A stretch of 6,175 bases of DNA from Allobosea sp. (lineage in GTDB: Bacteria > Pseudomonadota > Alphaproteobacteria > Rhizobiales > Beijerinckiaceae), in contig JAKFWE010000405.1 of NCBI GenBank assembly GCA_021732895.1, positions 1-6,175 on the forward strand, read 5' to 3'. Positions 1-5,351 of the stretch are shown here, in pieces (position 1 is the stretch's first letter; each line of letters begins with the position of its first letter). A model generated the notes under the pieces. The model ran no database searches. It saw nothing but the letters and a program-made list of their open reading frames with translations, and was not told the origin of the DNA. A program made the translations under genes and the position numbers.

Positions 1-1
1 C

Positions 2-1183
2 GACCTTGGCGACGAGGCTGGAGGCCGCCGGGGCGACCGCCGGCCCTGCGTCGGCGGCAGCCTGGGCGCCGACCGCCTTCGCGTCCGTAGCCTTGGCATC
101 GGCCGCCTTGGCCGGCTCCGGCGCGGCGGCGGCGACAGCCGCAAGAACCGCGTCATGATCCGCCGATTCGGCGCGAACCGTGGCTTTGGTCCTGCCGGAA
201 CTGTCGAGCACCACGACGCGCGGGCCGATCGTCAGCGCGTCCGGGCGGCTGACGCCGACATCGCGCGAGGCCCATGAGACCGAACGATTGAGCGAGGCGG
301 AGCCGCTGGCGACGAGCGTGCGCTTGAAGGTGGCGTGCTGGTCGCCGTCGTCGTAGAGCAGCTTGATCGCCGGCGTGCCCTTGGCGACGAGCGCCGCGAC
401 CTGGGTCTCGTCCTGCTGGCGCTTCTGCTGTACGGCCTGCGCGACGCCAGCGTCGATCGTCGCCTTGCCGCTGGCGTCGCGGTTGAAGACATAGCGGCCG
501 CCCGCCACCGAGACCTGCGGCTCGTCCTTCATCACATCGAAATAGTCGGTCCCTTCCTTCAGGTTCTTCCAGAAGGCGATGTTGGAGTCGAGCCGGTGCT
601 TGGCCAGGTTCTCCGGCGTCATCCTGAAAGGCAGCGCCTGCATCTGCACGGCCTTCTGGCCGCCGTTCTGCGCCTCGCGGACCAGCGCGTAGATCTCGCC
701 CATCTGGTCGTCCGTCATGGAATAGCAGCCAGCGGAGGAACAGGCCCCGTGCACCATCAGGTAATTGCCGGTGCGGCCATGCGAGCGGTCATAGGCGTTG
801 GGGAAGCCCATGTTGAACGAGACATAATAGGCCGAGTTCGGGTTCATCTGCGTCGGCGCGATCGCATAGAAGCCCTCGGGCGCCATCCGGTCGCCCTCGC
901 GCAATTTCGGGCCGAGCTGGCCGGACCAGCGGCACATCGGGAAGGTCTTGAGAAGCTCGTATTGACCGGTCGCCTTGCGCTTCCAGACCTCGAGCTCGGA
1001 TTCCTTCTTGTAGGAGCGGATCAGGATCGGCTGGTCCTTGCTCATGCCCTTCTCGGCCATCAGCGCGTAGGTCGCCGACGGGATCGGGATATAGTGCCGG
1101 GCGGACCCGCGATAGCGATCTTCCTCGCAGGCGCCGAGCGTCAGGGCGACGAGAGCTGCGAGCGCGATTTGCCTGGTGGCCAC
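2..1183 (-). CDS. YafK-type L,D-transpeptidase, predicted lipoprotein (partial, C-terminus beyond left edge)
   Basis: This is a probable periplasmic peptidoglycan L,D-transpeptidase of the YkuD/YafK superfamily, which forms or edits cross-links or protein attachments through a catalytic cysteine. At least 394 codons are visible with no stop before the left edge. The GTG start is chosen because a lipoprotein signal follows at once: a hydrophobic stretch over residues 6-18, lipobox LGAC and Cys19. Residues after the cysteine are Glu-Glu, not Asp, which suggests outer-membrane sorting by the E. coli rule. A weak GGGA lies 8 bases upstream; an in-frame TTG at 1234 is a poorer alternative. The catalytic motif HGACSSAGCY covers residues 145-154, with His145 and Cys153 as the predicted dyad. 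Upstream, RHYIPIPSATYALMAEKGM and the PILIRSYKKESELEVWK segment are typical of YafK proteins. After about residue 200 comes a long extension ending in an Ala/Lys/Asp-rich stretch (about residues 355-371) with AKA/DAK repeats. The enzyme class is secure; the exact reaction is inferred. Confidence 0.88.
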   Translation of the reverse strand, partial: MATRQIALAALVALTLGACEEDRYRGSARHYIPIPSATYALMAEKGMSKDQPILIRSYKKESELEVWKRKATGQYELLKTFPMCRWSGQLGPKLREGDRMAPEGFYAIAPTQMNPNSAYYVSFNMGFPNAYDRSHGRTGNYLMVHGACSSAGCYSMTDDQMGEIYALVREAQNGGQKAVQMQALPFRMTPENLAKHRLDSNIAFWKNLKEGTDYFDVMKDEPQVSVAGGRYVFNRDASGKATIDAGVAQAVQQKRQQDETQVAALVAKGTPAIKLLYDDGDQHATFKRTLVASGSASLNRSVSWASRDVGVSRPDALTIGPRVVVLDSSGRTKATVRAESADHDAVLAAVAAAAPEPAKAADAKATDAKAVGAQAAADAGPAVAPAASSLVAKV

Positions 1184-1374
1184 TTCGTCTATCCCATCGC
1201 GAGGCCGGTCGAGAGCCGACGTTTCACCAAGCAAAACGGCAAAAGCAAGCCGCCCGCCAGTTCTAGAACCATTAGGCTTGAAGGTTTCTTACCATGGCCA
1301 GAACCGGCATGGCCAGACGGTCAACGAGGCGTTAACGCAACATCTCCGCAAAAAATCGGATCGCATCATGATGT
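1184..1374. promoter_or_regulatory. intergenic region between accA and the L,D-transpeptidase gene
   Basis: This 191-base gap is visibly richer in A and T than its surroundings and must hold any promoter of the minus-strand L,D-transpeptidase gene. Three small symmetric or repeated elements are visible: a perfect 10-base palindrome GTTCTAGAAC at 1260-1269, a direct repeat CATGGCCAGA at 1293-1302 and 1309-1318 (16-base period), and a second 10-base palindrome CATCATGATG at 1364-1373 just past the accA stop. A CtrA-like TCAA-N7-TTAAC lies at 1321-1336. I could not pick out convincing -35 and -10 boxes. A run of six A on the plus strand (T on the minus strand) at 1350-1355 follows the accA stop, but no strong stem precedes it. 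Confidence 0.4.
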
Positions 1375-2328
1375 CTAGAGGCCGCGTCCGATCGCCAGAA
1401 ACTTCTCGGCGCGGCGGTTGACGATCTCGTCACCGGAGCCGCCGGCCGCGTCGGCGAGCGCCGACGCCACCGCATCGCCGGCCCGCGCGATCATCGTCCG
1501 GGGATCGCGATGGGCGCCGCCCACCGGCTCGCTGACGATCCGGTCGATCACGCCGAAGCGCAGCAGATCCTGCGCGGTGATCTTCATGCCGGTCGCAGCG
1601 TCCTGCGCGCGGCCCGTGTCGCGCCACAAAATCGAGGCCGCGCCCTCGGGCGAGATCACGGAATAGATCGCATGCTCCAGCATCATCACCCTGCTGGCGG
1701 CCGCGATCGCGATCGCGCCGCCCGAGCCGCCCTCGCCGATCACCAGCGCGACGCTGGGCGTGCGGAGGGACAGACAGGCTTCGGTCGAGCGCGCGATCGC
1801 CTCGGCCTGGCCGCGCTCCTCGGCCTCGATGCCCGGATAGGCGCCGGCGGTGTCGATCAGGCTGAGCACCGGCAGGCCGAAACGGTCGGCGAGCTCCATC
1901 AGGCGCGCGGCCTTGCGATAGCCCTCGGGCTTCGGCATGCCGAAATTGTGACGGATGCGGGTCTCGGTCGAATCGCCCTTTTCGTGGCCGATGATGCAGA
2001 CCGGCTCGCCGCGGAAACGTCCGAAGCCGCCGACGATGGCCTCATCCTCGCCGAAGGCCCGGTCGCCGGCCAGCGGCGTGAACTCGTCGATCAGCGCCGC
2101 GCAATAGTCGCTGAAATGCGGCCGCTGGGGGTGGCGGGCCACAAGGGTCTTCTGCCATGGCGTCAGCGCGCCGTAGAGCTCCCTCAGCGCCTGGCTGGCC
2201 CTGGCGTCGAGCCTGGCGATCTCGTCGGCCAGCGCGTGATCCTCGCCCTTGCCGGCGAGCGCGCGCAGTTCGTCGGCCCTGGCCTCGAGCTCGGCGACTG
2301 GCTTTTCGAAATCGAGATAGCTTCGCAT
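1375..2328 (-). CDS. accA: acetyl-CoA carboxylase carboxyltransferase subunit alpha
   Basis: AccA pairs with AccD to form the cytoplasmic carboxyltransferase that moves a carboxyl group from carboxybiotin on AccB to acetyl-CoA, giving malonyl-CoA, the first committed step of fatty acid synthesis. The protein is 317 residues, close to the 319 of E. coli. The N-terminus MRSYLDFEKPVAELE, a helical segment, fits the family. The crotonase-like core shows SLIDTAGAYPG (157-166), EERGQAEAIAR (170-180), GEGGSGGAIAIA (198-209, glycine-rich oxyanion/CoA region) and YSVISPEGAASILWRD (222-237), all diagnostic. The frame stays open upstream with in-frame ATGs at 2370 and 2361, but the family N-terminus begins at 2328, with a GGGA about 5 bases before the ATG. 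It lies 118 bases downstream of the methyltransferase gene and 191 bases upstream of the L,D-transpeptidase gene, all on one strand. No accD or folC is in view, as is usual. Confidence 0.97.
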   Translation of the reverse strand: MRSYLDFEKPVAELEARADELRALAGKGEDHALADEIARLDARASQALRELYGALTPWQKTLVARHPQRPHFSDYCAALIDEFTPLAGDRAFGEDEAIVGGFGRFRGEPVCIIGHEKGDSTETRIRHNFGMPKPEGYRKAARLMELADRFGLPVLSLIDTAGAYPGIEAEERGQAEAIARSTEACLSLRTPSVALVIGEGGSGGAIAIAAASRVMMLEHAIYSVISPEGAASILWRDTGRAQDAATGMKITAQDLLRFGVIDRIVSEPVGGAHRDPRTMIARAGDAVASALADAAGGSGDEIVNRRAEKFLAIGRGL

Positions 2329-2446
2329 CGTGGTCCCGTTCCGGTTCCGCACCGCCGTCATGCGGATCATGGCGCGCGGATCTTTGAAAGGCTGGAGACC
2401 GGGCCGGCGAAAGGCGGCGGACCTTGGCCGCGCCCCGACGGGGTTG
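2329..2446. promoter_or_regulatory. intergenic region upstream of accA
   Basis: This 118-base gap separates the methyltransferase stop from the accA start. It contains a perfect odd palindrome CCCCGTCGGGG on the minus strand (about 2433-2443) immediately after the methyltransferase stop. It could act as a small hairpin but lacks a following T run. The accA ribosome site (GGGA within ACGGGACCACG before ATG) lies at its lower edge. No confident promoter hexamers were seen, so read-through from the methyltransferase gene cannot be excluded. Confidence 0.3.
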
Positions 2447-3208
2447 TCAACCCGCCGCGCCGGCCTCGCCGGCTCTCGCGCCGCGCTGCGTCGGCTGCGG
2501 CAGCAGGACCGGCCGGAAGGCGAAGCTGCGCCGCGTCGCGCGCAGCGGGGCGCGCCGGTAGACCTGCTTGGTCGCGTCGATGACATGCACCCCGGCGAAG
2601 GGCAGCGACAGGCCGGCGCCGAGCCGCTCCCAGAGCGGAGCCGAGCGCATGAACAGCCGCCGCTTCAGGGGCGGCACATAGAGCGCCTCGGCCCAGTTCT
2701 CCGGCGAGAATTCGGCCCGGCGCATGAGCGCCTCGAGCTGCGAGCGGCTGAACGGGCGGCCATGACCGAACGGCGTGCCGTCCATGCGCGCCCATAATCC
2801 GCGCCGGTTCGGCGCGACGACGATCATCCGGCCGCCGGGGTTGAGCACGCGCGAAACCTCCTCCAGCAGATCGTCCGGGCTTTCGGTTTCCTCCAGCGCA
2901 TGCACCAGGACGATGCGGTCGATCGAGGCGGTGGGCAAGGGCAGCAGCGTCGGCTCGACCAGCGCCGAGGCCGAGGCGCCCGCGGACGGCCAGTTCACCA
3001 CGCCCTGCGCGGCGGGCATGAAGGCCAGCACACGCTCGGCCCCGACGCCCAGCACCGAGAGATAGGGCGTCGAGAAACCCAGCCCCATCACGCGCTGGCG
3101 GCCGCATTCAGGCCAGAAGCGCAGCATGACGCGGCCGATGCAGCGCCGCGCCACATGGCCGAGCGGGCTGGCGTAGAAGGCGCGCAGATCGACGACGTCG
3201 AGAGCCAT
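2447..3208 (-). CDS. class I SAM-dependent methyltransferase-like protein (Methyltransf_11 type)
   Basis: This is a 253-residue soluble protein with the late half of a class I methyltransferase fold. Residues 88-135 hold the post-II/motif III region: LLPLPTASIDRIVLVHALEE, then DDLLEEVSRVLNPGGRMIVV and APNRRGLWAR, the usual pattern of a Methyltransf_11 domain (predicted strand 4, helix, PGG turn, strand 5). Motif I is atypical: MGLGFSTPYL at 41-50 in place of D/E-x-G-x-G-x-G, and the acid normally ending strand 2 is not evident in RVLAFMPAAQGVVNWP. The C-terminus is basic and Ala/Arg-rich. The start MALDVVDLRAFY is chosen because the residues in frame before it look non-coding; no good ribosome site precedes it. 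It is divergent from gloB, and I recall such methyltransferases beside gloB in other Hyphomicrobiales. The substrate is unknown; it may bind SAM unusually or not at all. Confidence 0.85.
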   Translation of the reverse strand: MALDVVDLRAFYASPLGHVARRCIGRVMLRFWPECGRQRVMGLGFSTPYLSVLGVGAERVLAFMPAAQGVVNWPSAGASASALVEPTLLPLPTASIDRIVLVHALEETESPDDLLEEVSRVLNPGGRMIVVAPNRRGLWARMDGTPFGHGRPFSRSQLEALMRRAEFSPENWAEALYVPPLKRRLFMRSAPLWERLGAGLSLPFAGVHVIDATKQVYRRAPLRATRRSFAFRPVLLPQPTQRGARAGEAGAAG

Positions 3209-3266
3209 GGGCAGGCAGATGGCGCGGAATGGCGCGACGCGCAAGGCCAGGCGGCGAACGACCGAG

Positions 3267-3348
3267 GACGAATGCGAATGGCGAGTGGACACGGGAGGGA
3301 GAGCCGGGCAGCCTCGCGCATCCGCGCCACTCGCCACTCGCCGTTCAC
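3267..3348. repeat. inverted pair of tandem heptad repeats (CCRYTCG) in the divergent intergenic region
   Basis: The 154-base gap between the divergent methyltransferase and gloB starts holds heptads facing each other. On the plus strand, 3327-3347 reads CCACTCG, CCACTCG, CCGTTCA in tandem. On the minus strand, 3288 down to 3275 reads CCACTCG, CCATTCG, followed by a shortened CATTCG. The two sets form an inverted repeat: GCGAATGGCGAGTGG (3274-3288) against CCACTCGCCGTTCAC (3334-3348), with 13 of 15 positions complementary and a 45-base loop. A second possible pairing joins GGGAGG (3293-3298) with CCTCCC (3348-3353) and would compete with part of the first. The element may be a dispersed extragenic repeat, a transcribed leader hairpin of gloB or a protein-binding site; the sequence alone does not decide. 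Confidence 0.65.
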
Positions 3349-3353
3349 CTCCC

Positions 3354-3357
3354 GGAG
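3354..3357 (+). promoter_or_regulatory. ribosome binding site of gloB
   Basis: GGAG sits 5 bases before the ATG at 3363. It supports this start over the upstream in-frame ATG at 3207, whose extra 52 residues run antisense across the intergenic repeat and do not resemble GloB. Confidence 0.7.
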
Positions 3358-3362
3358 TCGCC

Positions 3363-4127
3363 ATGCCCCTCGACCTGCACGTCTTCCGCACGCTCAGCGA
3401 CAACGCCGGCGCGCTGGTGCGCTGCCCGGCCAGCGGCGCCTGCGCCGCGATCGACGCGCCAGACGCCGATCAGGTGCTGGCCGCAGCGAGGTCGAAGGGA
3501 TGGACGATCTCCGACATCCTCGTCACTCACGCCCATGCCGATCACACGCAGGGCGTCGCGGCGCTGAAACAGGCGACCGGCGCGCGCGTCGTGGGGCCTT
3601 CCGACGCGGCGGCGTCGGCTCCGCTGGACGCGATCGTCGGCGAGGGCGACCGCGTCGCGCTCGGCGAGGCCTCTTTCGAGGTCTGGCACACGCCCGGCCA
3701 CCAGGACGGCCATCTCAGCTTCGTCTGCGCCGAATCGGAACTCGCCCTCGTCGGCGATGTCGTGTTCGTCCTCGGCTGCGGCCGCGTCATGCCGGGCCGC
3801 ATGGCGGGCATGTGGCTTTCGCTGTCGCGAATCATGGCGTTGCCGGAGGCGACCCGGCTCGTCGGCGGCCATGACTACACCTTGTCCAACGCCCGTTTCG
3901 CCATCGCCATGGACCCTGCCAACCCGGCCCTGCAGGCGCGCCTTCTGGAAGCCGAGGCCGCCAAGGCGCAGGGACGCTTCTGGGCGCTCACCACGGTCGG
4001 CGAGGAGAAGGTGACCAACCCGTTCTTCCGGGCCGGCGAGCCGGCGTTGGCGGCGGCCGTCGATCGGCCCGGGGCCAGCGCCGGCGACGTCTTCGCCGCC
4101 CTGCGCGAAGCCAAGAACCGGTTCTGA
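3363..4127 (+). CDS. gloB: hydroxyacylglutathione hydrolase (glyoxalase II)
   Basis: GloB hydrolyses S-D-lactoylglutathione to D-lactate and glutathione, the second step of cytoplasmic methylglyoxal detoxification. The 254-residue length is typical. It has the metallo-beta-lactamase fold with the binuclear metal motif THAHADH (residues 55-61: His56, His58, Asp60, His61), then His113 in HTPGHQDGH, Asp132 in LVGDVVFVLGCGR and His170 in GGHDYTLSNARFA. The C-terminal EKVTNPFFR (215-223) matches the glutathione-binding segment that separates true glyoxalase II from other metallo-beta-lactamases. In the substrate loop MPGRMAGMW (143-151) differs from the common xxEGxxxQMxxS form but keeps the preceding GCGR. 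It is first in a plus-strand operon with the cupin and GNAT genes and is divergent from the methyltransferase gene. The last codons and stop lie in a 12-base palindrome AGAACCGGTTCT (4114-4125). Confidence 0.94.
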   Translation: MPLDLHVFRTLSDNAGALVRCPASGACAAIDAPDADQVLAAARSKGWTISDILVTHAHADHTQGVAALKQATGARVVGPSDAAASAPLDAIVGEGDRVALGEASFEVWHTPGHQDGHLSFVCAESELALVGDVVFVLGCGRVMPGRMAGMWLSLSRIMALPEATRLVGGHDYTLSNARFAIAMDPANPALQARLLEAEAAKAQGRFWALTTVGEEKVTNPFFRAGEPALAAAVDRPGASAGDVFAALREAKNRF

Positions 4128-4134
4128 TCCGGCG

Positions 4135-4593
4135 ATGGGCGCGCTGGACGGATTGACCGCCCGTGAGGTCGCAGCCCTGCTCGGGCTTAGCCCCCACCCG
4201 GAGGGCGGGCGCTATCGCGAAACCTTCCGCGACCCGGCGGGGCCGGAGGGTCGGGGTCACTCGACCGCGATCTATTACCTGCTCGACACCGGCGAGACCT
4301 CGGAATGGCACCGGATCGACGCCGCCGAGATCTGGCATCACTATGCCGGCGCGCCGCTGGTGATCAGCATCTCGCCCAACGGCCATGACGTTTCGGCGCA
4401 TCATCTCGGCGCGGACCTGCGCGCCGGGCAGCGCCCGCAATTCGTCGTGCCCGCCGGTTGCTGGCAGAGCGCGACCTCGCTCGGCGCGTGGAGCCTCGTC
4501 GGCTGCACGGTCGCGCCGGGCTTCGCCTTCACCGGCTTCGAGATGGCCCCGCCCGACTGGCGACCGACGCCGCGACGGACCGGAGGCGCGTGA
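4135..4593 (+). CDS. cupin domain-containing protein, DUF985 / Cupin_5 family
   Basis: A 152-residue protein matching the DUF985 (Cupin_5, YML079w-like) family of small double-stranded beta-helix proteins. The family hallmarks appear in order: LGLSPHPEGGRYRET (16-30), STAIYYLLDTGETSEWHRID (43-62), AEIWHHYAGAPL (64-75), PQFVVPAGCWQSA (101-113) and SLVGCTVAPGFAFTGFEM (120-137). His59, Glu65 and His68 or His69 are candidate ligands for a metal or small molecule by position in the barrel; this is inference. No biochemical role can be assigned. It starts 7 bases after the gloB stop with no recognisable ribosome site, so translation probably depends on ribosomes finishing gloB. Its stop overlaps the next start by one base. 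Confidence 0.92.
   Translation: MGALDGLTAREVAALLGLSPHPEGGRYRETFRDPAGPEGRGHSTAIYYLLDTGETSEWHRIDAAEIWHHYAGAPLVISISPNGHDVSAHHLGADLRAGQRPQFVVPAGCWQSATSLGAWSLVGCTVAPGFAFTGFEMAPPDWRPTPRRTGGA
4582..4586 (+). promoter_or_regulatory. ribosome binding site and TGATG junction for the GNAT gene
   Basis: A strong GGAGG lies inside the end of the cupin gene, 6 bases before the ATG at 4593. That ATG shares its A with the cupin TGA stop (TGATG, 4591-4595). This fixes the GNAT start and shows probable translational coupling. Confidence 0.8.
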
Positions 4594-5342
4594 TGGAGCC
4601 CGATCTCGCGCTGGTGCTGGAATGCGAGCGCCGCATCGTCAACGCCTGGCCGGCGCCGGCGACGTTGCTGATCGGCGATTTCGTGCTGCGTTTCGCCGGC
4701 GGCTATTCCGGCCGCGCCAATTCGGCCTCGCCGCTGAAGGCCGGGGCGGCTCTGGACGATGCGACGCTGGACCTGATCGAGGAGCTCTACCGGGCCGAGG
4801 GTCTGCCGCCCTGCATCCGGCTGACGCCGCTGATCGCGGGCGAGACCAGCCGGCGCATCCTGGCGCGCGGCTACGCGCTCAAGGACGCCTCCTTCGGGTT
4901 GATCGGCGGTCTCGATCCTGGCGCTCGCGCGCTCGAGCCCGATCTCCAGATCGAGGCGCGGGCCAGCCCCGAATGGATCGCGGGCGTCGCCGCGCATCAG
5001 ACCGGTCTCAAGACGAACGCCGTGAACCTGGCGGCGATCGTCGAGAAGGTCAGGCTGCCTGCCGCCTTCGCGACGCTGCTCATCGCCGGCGAGCCCGTCG
5101 CCTACGGCATGAGCGTGGCCGAACGCGGCATGGCCGAGATCGGCTCGGTCGTGGTCGATGGCGCGCGGCGCAGGCAGGGTTTCGGCCGCCGCATCGTCTC
5201 CGGCCTGATGGCCTGGGCCGCGAGTCAGGACTGCGCCAGCGCCTATCTCCAGGTCGATCGGACCAACGCGGCCGCGCTGGAACTCTATGCCGGCCTCGGC
5301 TTCGGCCAGGTCTACGCCTACGAGACGCGCATCCTGGCGTGA
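4593..5342 (+). CDS. GNAT family N-acetyltransferase, two-part
   Basis: A 249-residue protein whose C-terminal half is a GNAT domain. Its acetyl-CoA binding motif A is EIGSVVVDGARRRQGFGRRI (182-201), with the R-x-x-G-x-G-type pyrophosphate loop at RRQGFG (193-198). After it come a helix and the motif B region AYLQVDRTNAAALELYAGLGF (217-237), where the Asn-x-x-Ala-x-x-x-Tyr and GF pattern is standard. The N-terminal half carries NAWPAP (17-22) and GYSGRANSASPL (37-48), a block seen in two-domain GNAT proteins with N-terminal lobes of the same fold type. The acceptor is unknown: it could be a small amine, an amino acid or a protein amino terminus. It is the last gene of the gloB-cupin-GNAT operon, and its stop is 9 bases from the stop of the convergent ABC ATPase gene. 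Confidence 0.9.
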   Translation: MEPDLALVLECERRIVNAWPAPATLLIGDFVLRFAGGYSGRANSASPLKAGAALDDATLDLIEELYRAEGLPPCIRLTPLIAGETSRRILARGYALKDASFGLIGGLDPGARALEPDLQIEARASPEWIAGVAAHQTGLKTNAVNLAAIVEKVRLPAAFATLLIAGEPVAYGMSVAERGMAEIGSVVVDGARRRQGFGRRIVSGLMAWAASQDCASAYLQVDRTNAAALELYAGLGFGQVYAYETRILA

Positions 5343-5351
5343 GGCGCCGCG

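Noticed and set aside
1350..1374. Possible intrinsic terminator after accA (CATCATGATG followed by six T on the minus strand)
   Set aside because: The palindrome has no loop, so only about three A/T-rich pairs could form, and the T run is about 8 bases away; not convincing.
335..1378. Long plus-strand open frame (347 codons) antisense to the L,D-transpeptidase gene
   Set aside because: The minus strand encodes a clear YafK-type protein with lipobox and catalytic motif; the plus-strand product is Arg/Leu/His-rich with no recognisable domain, a typical high-GC shadow.
1176..1421. Plus-strand open frame of 81 codons across the accA/L,D-transpeptidase gap
   Set aside because: It overlaps both flanking genes in antisense, with no ribosome site or recognisable domain.
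1510..2583. Plus-strand open frame (357 codons) antisense to accA
   Set aside because: It lies opposite the highly conserved accA frame and its translation has no family features.
2329..2586. N-terminal extension of accA to the ATG at 2586, or starts at 2370/2361
   Set aside because: The extension is Arg/Ala/Pro-rich and overlaps the end of the methyltransferase gene; the AccA family N-terminus begins at 2328, which has a GGGA upstream.
3209..3403. N-terminal extension of the methyltransferase to 3403
   Set aside because: It would cross the heptad repeat and overlap the gloB start; the added residues are non-descript, while MALDVVDLRAFY looks like a genuine N-terminus.
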